A stretch of 64,000 nt of DNA from Evansella cellulosilytica DSM 2522 (GTDB taxonomy: Bacteria; Bacillota; Bacilli; Bacillales; Salisediminibacteriaceae), in assembly GCF_000177235.2 (NCBI RefSeq), contig NC_014829.1, positions 2,108,001 through 2,172,000 of the forward strand, written 5' to 3'. The translations under genes and the position numbers were made by a program. Below, piece by piece: positions 1 through 8,458 of this stretch; the first letter of the stretch is position 1; the number at the start of each line of letters is the position of its first letter. Under the pieces are notes generated by a model. The model saw nothing but the letters and a program-made list of their open reading frames with translations, was not told the origin of the DNA and did no database searches.

Positions 1-430
1 AGTAGCTAAAAAGGGAAACATATGAGGGCACTAAAAAGTGATGTTCTTTGTGAAAAACTTGCTGTTTCGTTGCATTAATATTCTATATATAGGGAAAGTT
101 GATGAGACCGGAGGAGGCGAGGTAACTGTCTCTTCCTCTACGAGCATATGCTTTGGAGCGTATCCGTCGAGACAACTCGAAGCATAAGGCGACGAAGTAA
201 CGCTCGTTCCTGTGGGGATCGAAGGCAGGGGTGAGACCCCGCAGACCGCAGGTCGAGGAGGCCCACCAGCCGCCCACGGAAAGCGAGTTTGCACAGGTCT
301 CATCAACTTCTATATTCAAAAAACCTTATATTTATTAGACTATCCTTTGAATTTAAGTAATTTTTCAGTGGCCTCGTATTCTTTCACTTTTTCAGTGCAC
401 TCAAACATGTACCTTTTTAGTCCCCTCGGA
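1..430. repeat. Nested TIR element with GC-rich Bacillaceae core (copy 1)
   Basis: The core (98-307) has matching ends, GTTGATGAGACC at 98-109 and its exact reverse complement at 296-307. It is clearly GC-richer than its surroundings and nearly identical to 30018-30223. Around the core lie AT-rich arms ending in inverted repeats: GAGGGCACTAAAAAGTG at 24-40, and the reverse-complement type at 359-376 and again at 386-402. The octamer before 24 (AAACATAT, 16-23) matches 7 of 8 bases after 402 (AAACATGT, 403-410), as a target duplication would. A further related pair of ends, 1-15 and 413-429, suggests insertion into an older element cut by the window edge. It holds no convincing gene; the short open frames here are incidental. 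Confidence 0.75.
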
Positions 431-451
431 AAACTCCCTTAAGTAATCCTT

Positions 452-1417
452 TTATTCTGCGGAAAATTGCGTTGCATATGAAGTTAAGACTCTTTCTCCA
501 GTATCTGAAGTAAATTCAAATCTATCATAAGTAATATCGTCATCATTTTCCCGTATTGTCCTTTCAAAATGATGTTGAACGACATATTGAGTTTCAGCAT
601 TAGAATATGAGATAAAATTAACGCCCTTAAATTCCTGTCTACTTAATGAGCTTAGCATTTGAACAAGCAGAGCATTATGGCAATAAACAGAATGTTCATG
701 GCCTAATCCGAACTTTTGCAATCCCTTTTCCAATGCATGGAGAGAGGGGGAGTCTAGCTCATTTAAAAGTATTTGGTAAGGATCAAACTGTGTTTTATTA
801 AGTCTAACAGTACTGCCATGTGATAAGTCAATTTGTTTTCCATTATTTAATTCAAATGTTAGGCCTGAAATATAATGGGCTTGCAACCATTTTTCTTCGA
901 CATGGATTTCAAACTCAAATGGACATTCCTCTATCGATAAAGATTCGTGCTTTTCTTCCTCATAAATAAACACTTGCCTTCCCTTTTTCACAATTTGATA
1001 GTATATATAAGACTCTTCAAAAAGAAGGTTTTCTCCTTTTAATTTGCGAAGCTCTTGCTGTATTAACGATAAAACTATTTCTGAATCTTCGTTAATTTGT
1101 TGGAATTGATCCCATTTTAGCTTTAATGCATACTTTAAAGATTCATCATAGCTAGATGGGAATGTTGTACTTATTGGCTCAATTTTTTGACCAGAACACT
1201 TGAATATATCATTATCCTTTAGGAAGGGCTTATTTAACTCTAGTTCGTTTAAGCTAATTTCAGGGTACTCATATACTCCTTTTATACGAACGAAAGCTGT
1301 CCAAGGCTTATTAGGTTCTGTTTTCATATCTTCTAATATTCCAACATATTGGCCATTTTTTCCTTCGTTTAGGATAACTTGTTCACCAATATAGTGCTTT
1401 GCTGTTTTACGATCCAT
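452..1417 (-). CDS. DUF2777-like protein
   Basis: This 321-residue soluble protein has no signal peptide or membrane segment. Its N-terminus (DRKTAKHYIGEQVILNEGKN, then a G-x-Y-x-G-x-L stretch and KPWTAFVRIKGVYEYP) resembles the Bacillus family DUF2777; this is pattern recognition, not a search result. The function is unknown. A GTG lies 12 bases upstream of the ATG I use, but it overlaps the ribosome binding site GTGGGG; the ATG at 1417 has that site 6 bases upstream. The gene stands alone, downstream of the telA pair and separated from it by a long hairpin. The C-terminal half is charged and contains no catalytic motif I recognise. Confidence 0.7.
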   Translation of the reverse strand: MDRKTAKHYIGEQVILNEGKNGQYVGILEDMKTEPNKPWTAFVRIKGVYEYPEISLNELELNKPFLKDNDIFKCSGQKIEPISTTFPSSYDESLKYALKLKWDQFQQINEDSEIVLSLIQQELRKLKGENLLFEESYIYYQIVKKGRQVFIYEEEKHESLSIEECPFEFEIHVEEKWLQAHYISGLTFELNNGKQIDLSHGSTVRLNKTQFDPYQILLNELDSPSLHALEKGLQKFGLGHEHSVYCHNALLVQMLSSLSRQEFKGVNFISYSNAETQYVVQHHFERTIRENDDDITYDRFEFTSDTGERVLTSYATQFSAE

Positions 1418-1547
1418 ATGAATCCCCACTTTTACTATGTTTGATCTTATTTTATCAAATATTTTGGCTTAGCACTATAATAAGATATTTCCTTGTTACA
1501 TATTAGTGAAGCTAAGTTGCATGTATCACTACTTTTCCTATAGAAAG

Positions 1548-1599
1548 TTAAGATCCCTTAACGGTTATGATGGAGCGAATAACCGTTAAGGGATCTTAA
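1548..1599 (-). terminator. Long perfect hairpin after the telA pair
   Basis: Arms of 21 bases (1548-1568 and 1579-1599) are perfectly complementary around a 10-base loop. The hairpin starts four bases past the stop codon at 1604-1606, so it probably ends the telA transcript. The T-run is short in both directions. Confidence 0.75.
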
Positions 1600-1603
1600 T
1601 TTT

Positions 1604-2527
1604 CTATTGTTCATTATTTCTGTTAAGCGGTATTTCATATCTAATTTGATTAAGACGAATGAGTTGCTGCATTCTATCCATACGAGTGTTTTTTAAATGA
1701 TTAGTTTGCGTTTCGATATATGTACGCATCGAATGTAGTGACGTCATCACATCATCATAGGAATCTAGACGCTGATCTTTTGATAGGCTAGCGTATGTTT
1801 CCAACAACTGTGGTAAGTCATGATTCACAAGTCGTTTTAAATGATGTTTTTCTTCAATATCCAATAAGTTTATATCTTCAATACATTGTTTTAATGCACT
1901 GTCAATTTCTTCAAGCTTCGTGTTAATGAGTGTGTCTAACGATTGATACTCTTTCAATAAGCCTTTAATAGTAAACTCTTGATCTACTGTAGCATCGACA
2001 TGTGACTTTATACTTTCTCTTTTATCGGTTATTTCAAGGTGTGGCAGCTCATCAATAGGTAATCCAGAGATAGAATGATCTAAAGCATTAATTTTATAAA
2101 AAATAGGAATAAACAAAGGGTGTTTTTGTATATTTCTAACAATCGTTTTGTTTTCTACTTGATAGTAAATAGTTGCATCAACGCATTTTCCAAAACCTTT
2201 TTCAGACTTTACTTGTTTTCTATATGTCGTAATATAAATTCTTTTCCTTATAGGTGACGAAGATTTTTTTGTATCGATTAATTCGACATGAATTTTTTTC
2301 GGTTTAATTTTAACTTTGAATAAATATCCTTTAATATTTCGTTTAAAGGTTTTATTTAAGCGAGGTAGTTCGGAAAGGGAGGCTAAATCAGATAAAAACT
2401 CTTCCGCCTCGCTAACAAATTCTTTCGTAAATTCATTATTAATATTAGGGTCCTTTAAAGGTTTTAGATAATTGGGGAGTAATGGTTGGAGCCATTTTTG
2501 ATCCCATATTGCTTCACGAAAACTCAT
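1604..2527 (-). CDS. Uncharacterised partner of TelA-family protein
   Basis: I do not recognise this 307-residue protein. It has no signal peptide or membrane helix. The first 75 residues are acidic and helical. Residues about 75-180 are rich in Lys/Arg and beta-branched residues (KVKIKPKKIHVELIDTKK), suggesting a beta-rich domain. The last 110 residues look helical and coiled-coil-like. The start at 2527 (ATG) has GAGGTG 6 bases upstream; a GTG 9 bases earlier overlaps that site. It lies 33 bases after the telA stop and is presumably co-transcribed. In B. subtilis the telA homologue yaaN is paired with xpaC, but I see no resemblance to XpaC. Gene pairing suggests a shared function; none can be named. 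Confidence 0.7.
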   Translation of the reverse strand: MSFREAIWDQKWLQPLLPNYLKPLKDPNINNEFTKEFVSEAEEFLSDLASLSELPRLNKTFKRNIKGYLFKVKIKPKKIHVELIDTKKSSSPIRKRIYITTYRKQVKSEKGFGKCVDATIYYQVENKTIVRNIQKHPLFIPIFYKINALDHSISGLPIDELPHLEITDKRESIKSHVDATVDQEFTIKGLLKEYQSLDTLINTKLEEIDSALKQCIEDINLLDIEEKHHLKRLVNHDLPQLLETYASLSKDQRLDSYDDVMTSLHSMRTYIETQTNHLKNTRMDRMQQLIRLNQIRYEIPLNRNNEQ

Positions 2528-2560
2528 GCTTTTCACCTCATTTATCTAATGATCGCATGA

Positions 2561-3604
2561 TTAATTTAAAAGCTTTCGTTCCATTTGATCATTTAATTGT
2601 TCCATTTCTGTAATAAACTGCTTACTTGATTCAATAATTCTTGTGTTGGATTGTTCGGTCATTTCAATAGCTGCATACACATCTTCATACGCTTTTTTAA
2701 ATGTCTCTAGTGCAATAGCAGGTTCTTCTAATGTTTTTAATGTTTCTTCTGTATTTGACTTTAATAATTGTGCATTAGATAAGAGCATTGCTTCAGTAGT
2801 GTCGTTGACATTTTTAACAGCATCGATGACTTTTTTCTGGTTACTTAAAGCTAACTGGATAGAGGCAGTAACTGTAATGATGTTTTTAGTCATTGTGATA
2901 GCATTAAATATAGCTTCCTCTAATTTATCGTTGTTTTCAACGATAATATCAACGGATGCTAATGACTGTTGAAGTACGAGAACGGCAGTTTGCATGTTTT
3001 TAACTCTAGACAGCACCTTTTGTTGTCCTTTTTGTATTGGTGCAGGATCGTGCTGCCATTCCTCTTTTTTCAGTTCTTCTTCAAGCATTGTATTCAGTTG
3101 CTTACCGATTTCTATTTGCTCGTTTAAGCCAATGATTCTCTCTTTCGCAACGTCTTTTAGTTGGTGAAGCATGACGTTATCCTCTTGGAGACGATCCTTC
3201 CCATTTAAGAGTGCTCCAATAATTGTTTCAACTTCTGCTTCTATCGTTTGGTATTTGCGAGCGTATTTTTCAATAGGACTCTTCCTTACCATCTTAGAAA
3301 AAAATTTTTTTAATTTACCTTCTTTTAAGTAATCGGGTTCTAATTCAGAAACCATTTCTTTTAATTTTGCTAGCTGGTCCGGAAGATCTTGTTTTGGATC
3401 ATTCATCATAGCATTGACTGGCCTCTTTAACGCTTCTAATGATTCGCCAGCTTTTTCTTGTTCTTTTAATCCAATTTTTCCTAATGACTCTAAAACTTTA
3501 TTCAAATCATTTTCTTGACGAATTTCTTCTACATACCTTTCAGCAGATGTTTTTTTAATAGAAGAAGATTGTTCTACCTCTTGGTTTAAGTTTTTGTTGT
3601 CCAT
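2561..3604 (-). CDS. TelA/YaaN-family toxic anion resistance protein
   Basis: This 347-residue, Glu/Lys-rich, almost wholly helical protein matches the TelA family (PF05816). Typical features are the early KKTSAERYVEEI segment, the KKFFSKMVRKSPIEKYARKYQ stretch near residues 102-122, and long heptad-like helices to the C-terminus. Members are linked to tellurite and other toxic-anion resistance, and to tolerance of cell-envelope-active compounds, but the biochemical activity is not established. No Ter proteins (TerC, TerD) are encoded nearby, so a tellurite role is not supported by context. The ATG at 3604 follows TAGGAGG at good spacing. It is the first gene of a two-gene unit with the unrecognised gene at 1604-2527. 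Confidence 0.85.
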   Translation of the reverse strand: MDNKNLNQEVEQSSSIKKTSAERYVEEIRQENDLNKVLESLGKIGLKEQEKAGESLEALKRPVNAMMNDPKQDLPDQLAKLKEMVSELEPDYLKEGKLKKFFSKMVRKSPIEKYARKYQTIEAEVETIIGALLNGKDRLQEDNVMLHQLKDVAKERIIGLNEQIEIGKQLNTMLEEELKKEEWQHDPAPIQKGQQKVLSRVKNMQTAVLVLQQSLASVDIIVENNDKLEEAIFNAITMTKNIITVTASIQLALSNQKKVIDAVKNVNDTTEAMLLSNAQLLKSNTEETLKTLEEPAIALETFKKAYEDVYAAIEMTEQSNTRIIESSKQFITEMEQLNDQMERKLLN

Positions 3605-3796
3605 ATGTTAGCCTCCTAAATGAGGATTATTTAGTATTCTTTGTTAGTATTTACGAGAAATCCTCGAATAAGTTTCATTTTTCTTTAGTTATGATTATAC
3701 ATTTCCAATATTTACGAGACAATAAAGATATATATATTCATGAATGAACGTATCAAATTATTATGTAAATACAAATGAGCTATACTATTTTAAAGT

Positions 3797-4687
3797 TTAA
3801 TAAAATTCTATTGCTTTATGTAATATATTTATTGTTGCTGGAGCTACGCCTAATTCTTCGCCATCACCTTGTATAGGAATATTTTCTGTACTTATAGTGA
3901 AAGAACGCCCTTCTAACGTTTTCACATACGGTAATGATAAATGTTTTTTAAAGAAAACAGTTGGCAATGCTAATAGTAACTGTGCGATGTTAAGATTATG
4001 AACGATGACAACATGTATCTTTCCATCTTGAGGATTTGCTGAAGGGCATATAGGTATACCGCCACCGTAATAACTTGTATTTCCTAAAGCCATTAGCCAG
4101 ACTCTCTTAAACCGAAATGAACAGCCTTCCTCATTATTTATCGTAATATCTTTTGATCTGTATCGAAAAACTGTCTTTAAAAAAACAGCTAAATATGTAA
4201 GACGTCCAAGAAAAGCCATATTGAGTAGACGTTTAATTCTAGATGTTTGACAATGAATGGCTGTTTCAGCATCAACGCCTATACCGATGATTGATAGTAC
4301 TTTTTTGCCGTTTATTTCAAGTAAATCATATTTGTTGATATTTTGTTGGTTAATTCGTAATATAGCTTTTTTTGTGTTTTTTGGTATTTTTAGTGCTCGG
4401 CCAAAATCATTCCCAGAACCCGATGGGATGACTCCAAATGGAAGATTATGATGATAAAGTTTTTGTACAGTATAATGTAATGTACCGTCACCACCAATTA
4501 TAATGAAGCCCTTGACTTGTCCTTTTAGATCTAGTAGTTTATTGTCAATTTCTATCCACATTGTTTCTTCTTGATATTCGGAAGCAATGTATGTTAAAAA
4601 AGGTTTGTGGAGAAATGTTGACAATTGTTTTAATATGAAATTGTAGCGTCTTTTACCAGAGTGTGAATTTACGATTACGATATACAT
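3797..4687 (-). CDS. Diacylglycerol/lipid kinase family protein
   Basis: This 296-residue protein has the DAGK catalytic fold (DagK/YegS/LCB5). The N-terminal strand IVIVNSHSG is the first nucleotide-binding element. GGDGTLH near residue 65 is the family signature, and GVIPSGSGNDFGRAL follows. IQGDGEELG near the C-terminus is the usual second-domain motif. Such enzymes phosphorylate lipid substrates with ATP at the inner membrane face. Bacillus has several paralogues (DgkB, BmrU, YtlR), and I cannot say which this is. Its Leu-rich middle (about 160-175 and 215-230) could sit at the membrane. The gene is monocistronic, with AT-rich sequence on both sides. Confidence 0.88.
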   Translation of the reverse strand: MYIVIVNSHSGKRRYNFILKQLSTFLHKPFLTYIASEYQEETMWIEIDNKLLDLKGQVKGFIIIGGDGTLHYTVQKLYHHNLPFGVIPSGSGNDFGRALKIPKNTKKAILRINQQNINKYDLLEINGKKVLSIIGIGVDAETAIHCQTSRIKRLLNMAFLGRLTYLAVFLKTVFRYRSKDITINNEEGCSFRFKRVWLMALGNTSYYGGGIPICPSANPQDGKIHVVIVHNLNIAQLLLALPTVFFKKHLSLPYVKTLEGRSFTISTENIPIQGDGEELGVAPATINILHKAIEFY

Positions 4688-4916
4688 AAAATCTCCTTTA
4701 TATTAAGAGAATACCTTTCTATTATACCATTGAATATAATTAAATGGGTATAACAGAAAAACGTAATCATTATTATTAATTAATGAATTTGAAAAGAAAG
4801 AATATGGATAAAGTTTGAGAATGTATGATTAATGATAGTAATATAGTACACTTATCTATATAATAAGTAAGAGACATTTTTATTTTTGCAAGCCGCACTA
4901 TGAGGAGGGAATGCAA

Positions 4917-5087
4917 ATGGGTATTGGTATGCCAGGCTTAATTTTAATTTTAGTCATTGCCTTGATTATCTTTGGTCCTAAAAAGCTACCGGAAATTGGT
5001 CGTGCTATGGGTCAAACATTAAAGGAGTTTAAAAATTCAACAAAAGATTTAACTAATGACGAGGATGCATCTAAAGACAAAAAGTAA
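4917..5087 (+). CDS. tatA: Twin-arginine translocase subunit TatA
   Basis: This 56-residue protein has one N-terminal membrane helix ([20 protein letters not shown]), the FGPKKLPE hinge, an amphipathic helix ([15 protein letters not shown]) and a charged tail, the complete TatA/TatE layout. TatA multimers form the pore of the twin-arginine pathway, which exports folded proteins. ATG at 4917 is chosen because GAGGAGGG ends 7 bases upstream; the in-frame ATG at 4911 lies almost on top of that site. tatC follows 79 bases later, so this is a minimal TatA-TatC pair as found in Bacillus. No twin-arginine substrate gene is evident next to it. Confidence 0.95.
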   Translation: MGIGMPGLILILVIALIIFGPKKLPEIGRAMGQTLKEFKNSTKDLTNDEDASKDKK

Positions 5088-5111
5088 AGTACTAAAAAAT
5101 ATATTTTGATT

Positions 5112-5144
5112 AGATGTAAGGTGTCTTCCATCTTACATCTTTTT
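5112..5144 (+). terminator. Hairpin between tatA and tatC
   Basis: AGATGTAAG (5112-5120) pairs with CTTACATCT (5132-5140) and is followed by a short T-run. It lies between tatA and the tatC ribosome binding site and probably ends some tatA transcripts, giving more TatA than TatC. Confidence 0.7.
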
Positions 5145-5166
5145 CATGTTTAAGGAGTGTATAGTC

Positions 5167-5889
5167 ATGTCAAACGAAAACATGAATATACTCGATCACT
5201 TAGAGGAATTACGAAAAAGGATTATTATCACATTAAGTGCCTTTCTTGTCTTTTTTGTGGTAGCCTTTATATTCGTGCGCGACATATATTCTTGGTTTGT
5301 TAAAGACTTGGATGGCAATTTAACAGTGTTAGGTCCGTTAGATATTATTTGGGTATTTTTTGCGATAGCAGGGGTCATTGCACTTACGTTAACAGTTCCA
5401 TTATTAATATTTCAAATATGGTTATTTGTAAAGCCAGCATTAACGCCAAAAGAAAGAAAAACAACGTTATTATATATTCCAGGCTCATTCTTCCTATTCA
5501 TCGCTGGATTGTGTTTTGGATATTTTATCGTCCTCCCTTTAGTAATGAACTTTTTACTTGGATTAGGAGAAGGTCTTTTTCAAACAATGTTTACACCAGA
5601 TCGTTATTTTCAATTTGTAATTAGAATGACATTACCTTTCAGTATATTGTTTGAATTGCCGCTAGTCGTTATGTTTTTAACTTCTTTAGGACTGATTTCT
5701 CCAGTTGGAATGAGGAAAAACAGGAAGTATGCTTATTTCGTTATTGTAGTGATTAGTGTATTGATTTCACCCCCAGACTTCTTATCTGATGTTTTAATGA
5801 TCATTCCGTTAGTGTTCTTGTATGAAATCAGTATAAGCCTATGTAGTGTCGTTTATAAAAGGAAACAAAAAAGAGAAGAAAAAGGGTGA
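5167..5889 (+). CDS. tatC: Twin-arginine translocase subunit TatC
   Basis: This 240-residue polytopic protein starts with the TatC hallmark HLEELRKRIIITL and has six hydrophobic segments. F-x-x-P-A-L-T-P-K-E-R (VKPALTPKERK) and the later SPPDFLSD are typical conserved elements. TatC recognises the twin-arginine signal and recruits TatA. The ATG at 5167 has AAGGAG 9 bases upstream; an upstream in-frame ATG at 5146 would add seven residues before the family N-terminus and lacks a site. The gene ends inside the first arm of a bidirectional terminator shared with dck. Confidence 0.95.
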   Translation: MSNENMNILDHLEELRKRIIITLSAFLVFFVVAFIFVRDIYSWFVKDLDGNLTVLGPLDIIWVFFAIAGVIALTLTVPLLIFQIWLFVKPALTPKERKTTLLYIPGSFFLFIAGLCFGYFIVLPLVMNFLLGLGEGLFQTMFTPDRYFQFVIRMTLPFSILFELPLVVMFLTSLGLISPVGMRKNRKYAYFVIVVISVLISPPDFLSDVLMIIPLVFLYEISISLCSVVYKRKQKREEKG

Positions 5890-5930
5890 CTCAATAGGTA
5901 TTTTTTAACCTTTGAGTCACCCTTTTGTTT
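5882..5930. terminator. Bidirectional terminator, TGACTCAA family (tatC/dck)
   Basis: Arms around GGGTGACTCAATAGGT and ACCTTTGAGTCACCC, with A-rich and T-rich flanks, serve the converging tatC and dck genes. It belongs to the repeated terminator family described under findings. Confidence 0.88.
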
Positions 5931-5941
5931 TATTTATACAA

Positions 5942-6610
5942 TTAAAGCTTCACGTATTTTAATTCAGGATTTTTTTGTAGCTTTTCAATTTGCGTAATGA
6001 TTTCCTTTACTGAATCAGAATCACGACAATCATACGAATTAATATCTAAATGAAGGATAGGGCAAATATTAAAGGAAGCTATCCAGTTTTTATAACGAGA
6101 GTATAGATTCTCCCAAAAGGAATGTGGCGTGTTTATTTCCATTTGTCTGCCGCGTTCATGTATTCTATTTATTATATCTTCCAAGCTACCATCAATATAG
6201 ATAAGAACATCAGGTTTAGGGAAATAAGGAGAGAGTACCATCGCTTCAAATAACGAGCGATATGTTTCGTAATCACGATCAGTCATGTTTCCATTATCAT
6301 ATTGCAGCTTTGCGAAAATACCTACGTCCTCATATATACTCCTGTCTTGAACATATCCAAGCTCTGTTTCATGCATGCCTTTCTGTTGCTTAAATCGCTC
6401 AGCCAAAAAATATATTTGCAAATGGAACGACCAAGTTTTAAAGTTAGAATAATAATCTTCAAGATACGGATTCCCATCTACTTTTTCAAAGGCAGCTTTG
6501 TACCCAAGAGCATCTGCTAATGTGTTTGTTAATGTTGATTTTCCGACGCCTACTGTTCCAGCTAACGTAATTAATGATTTATCATTTAATTGGTGCTCCA
6601 CTTTATTCAT
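5942..6610 (-). CDS. dck: Deoxyadenosine/deoxycytidine kinase
   Basis: This 222-residue deoxynucleoside kinase phosphorylates deoxyadenosine and deoxycytidine with a nucleoside triphosphate in dNTP salvage. The P-loop is AGTVGVGKST (about 17-26). E-K-V-D-G-N-P-Y-L follows. WSFHLQIYFLAERFKQQ and the DRSIYEDVGIF motif (about 89) carry substrate-site residues, and RGRQME is the lid. I recall close resemblance to B. subtilis Dck in the WSFHLQIYFLAERFK and DRSIYED segments. dgk lies directly upstream on the same strand, the conserved Bacillus pairing in which the two kinases together cover the purine and deoxycytidine substrates. It ends at the shared terminator with tatC. Confidence 0.92.
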   Translation of the reverse strand: MNKVEHQLNDKSLITLAGTVGVGKSTLTNTLADALGYKAAFEKVDGNPYLEDYYSNFKTWSFHLQIYFLAERFKQQKGMHETELGYVQDRSIYEDVGIFAKLQYDNGNMTDRDYETYRSLFEAMVLSPYFPKPDVLIYIDGSLEDIINRIHERGRQMEINTPHSFWENLYSRYKNWIASFNICPILHLDINSYDCRDSDSVKEIITQIEKLQKNPELKYVKL

Positions 6611-6653
6611 TGAAATTCCACTCCAATAATTGAAAAGTTTATCTATTTTTTCA

Positions 6654-7304
6654 TTAAAATAGTAGTTCTTGCTTTTTTACAAGTTCAACCACTTGATCAA
6701 CTATTCTATTAAAATCGTCTTTGTTATTTACAAAATCTAATTTATCTCCATTAAAAGATAAAATTGGGATATCTGGGTACACTCTTTGATGATCTTTTAT
6801 AAATTGATGATAATCATCAGAAAGCTGTTGTAAATATTTTGGATCAATTGCTTGCTCCATTAAACGTCCTCTTTGCTCGATTCTATTAAGAAGTGTTGGT
6901 AAACTAGCATGTAAATGAATAATAATATTAGGACGGGGTAAATCATTTGTTAAAATACGATATATGCGATCATATTTATCAAAATGATCTTGCTTTAAAG
7001 TTTGTTTAGCAAATAGTAAGTTTTTAAATATATGATAGTCACTAACAACAGCTTTACCTCTAGATAAATTGTTGTCATATGTATCTTCAAGCTGTTTATA
7101 TCTGTTACACAGAAAGAACATTTCTGTTTGAAAGCTCCATTCAGCGATATTTTCATAAAATTTACTTAGGAATGGATTTTCATCAACAATTTCTTTTAAC
7201 AGCTTATAATTAAAATAGTGTGCTAGCATTGTCGCTAACGAAGTTTTTCCTACTCCGATAGGACCTTCAACTGCTATAAAAGGTGCATCGTATTGTTGAC
7301 TCAT
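6654..7304 (-). CDS. dgk: Deoxyguanosine kinase
   Basis: This 216-residue paralogue of the neighbouring Dck has P-loop EGPIGVGKTS, then EIVDENPFLSKFYENI, WSFQTEMFFLCNRYKQLED, SDYHIFKNLLFA in the DRS-motif position, and RGRLME in the lid. S-D-Y-H replaces D-R-S, as in the deoxyguanosine-specific kinases of Bacillus. It salvages deoxyguanosine to dGMP. The ATG at 7304 is preferred: upstream in-frame codons overlap the purine-rich GAGGGGAGG, which lies 11 bases before this ATG, slightly long. The gap to dck is 43 bases without a terminator, so the two are very likely one operon. Confidence 0.92.
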   Translation of the reverse strand: MSQQYDAPFIAVEGPIGVGKTSLATMLAHYFNYKLLKEIVDENPFLSKFYENIAEWSFQTEMFFLCNRYKQLEDTYDNNLSRGKAVVSDYHIFKNLLFAKQTLKQDHFDKYDRIYRILTNDLPRPNIIIHLHASLPTLLNRIEQRGRLMEQAIDPKYLQQLSDDYHQFIKDHQRVYPDIPILSFNGDKLDFVNNKDDFNRIVDQVVELVKKQELLF

Positions 7305-7557
7305 GAGATGTATTGCCTCCCCTCTAAAAAACAAAATTAAGCAAGTTTCATTCTATCATAAAACGACAAAAATAGGGGAGAGTATTTCAGAATTCGACAT
7401 ACTTGTGGCGGGAATTGTATAAATTATTACTAAAAAGAGTGTACTTCATTGAAATACGATAGAAAAGATGATAATTTTTATTAGTAAAGACTCGTAAAAT
7501 GAAAGATAAGCTGATAATTATGCATAAATACAGAAATAAAATAAGAGGGGTGTCATA

Positions 7558-8415
7558 GTGAATAAAAAAGTTAAAATTGTTACTGATTCTACTGTAGATT
7601 TACCAAAAGAGGAATTAGAAAAATTAAATGCAACGATTGTTCCTTTATCTGTTACGATTAATGGAAAATCCTACGTTGATGGAGTGGATATTTCATCAAA
7701 AGAATTTGTCCAGTTATTAGTTAAATCTGAAGAAATACCACAAAGCTCACAACCTTCTGTCGGTTCTTTCCTAGAAGTATATGACGAGCTAGGTTCAGAT
7801 GGTAGTCAAATTATTTCGATTCATATGACAAGTGGAATGAGTGGAACGTATACTTCAGCTAAAACAGCTGCAGATATGTCTTCAAGTGACGTTACAGTTG
7901 TTGATTCAAAATATATTTCTTCCGCTCTCAGCTTTCAAGTAAAGGAAGCTTGTGCATTAGCTGAATCAGGAGCAACTGCTACAGAGATTCTGGAACGAAT
8001 AGAAAAAGTAAAAAACAATACATCACTTTATATTATGGTTGACACATTAGAATATTTAGTGAAGGGTGGACGAATTGGAAGAGGAAAAGCTCTAGTAGGC
8101 TCTTTACTAAAAATCAAGCCTGTAGCTTCATTACAAGATGGTGTTTATACGCCAATATCGAAGGTTCGAACATATGTACAGTTAATTAAATTTTTGAAAA
8201 ATAAATTTGAAGAAGAGACGGCTGGTAAAATTGTAAAAGGGATAGGCATTGCACAAGTGGAAGCAAAGGAGCTTGCCCAACAATTGAAGGCTGCTCTAAA
8301 GGAAAAAACGGATTTTAATGATATTACAATTGTAGATACAACTCCAATTATTAGTACTCATACAGGTCCGGGTGCTGTTGCACTAATGTATTATACCGAT
8401 GACAAGTTGACTTAA
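7558..8415 (+). CDS. DegV family fatty-acid-binding protein
   Basis: This 285-residue cytosolic protein matches the DegV family (EDD fold). The opening KIVTDSTVDLP binds the fatty-acid carboxylate region, PSVGSFLEVYDEL carries the SQPS motif, and HMTSGMSGTYTSA and VVDSKYISSALSF follow. MVDTLEYLVKGGRIGRGKALVG is typical of the second half. Family members carry acyl chains; some serve as FakB subunits delivering fatty acid to the kinase FakA. No fakA lies nearby. The start is GTG, with GAGGGG 7 bases upstream. A 250-base AT-rich gap precedes it, presumably holding its promoter and that of the divergent dgk. Confidence 0.92.
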   Translation: MNKKVKIVTDSTVDLPKEELEKLNATIVPLSVTINGKSYVDGVDISSKEFVQLLVKSEEIPQSSQPSVGSFLEVYDELGSDGSQIISIHMTSGMSGTYTSAKTAADMSSSDVTVVDSKYISSALSFQVKEACALAESGATATEILERIEKVKNNTSLYIMVDTLEYLVKGGRIGRGKALVGSLLKIKPVASLQDGVYTPISKVRTYVQLIKFLKNKFEEETAGKIVKGIGIAQVEAKELAQQLKAALKEKTDFNDITIVDTTPIISTHTGPGAVALMYYTDDKLT

Positions 8416-8458
8416 TGTGTAGAATGACTTTTACTAATGCTGAAGAGAGGGGCGGAAT

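Noticed and set aside
31-319. Overlapping open frames on both strands in the first 450 bases
   Set aside because: They fall wholly inside the repeat element, exist because of its GC-rich core, recur at 30067-30311 and have no ribosome binding site.
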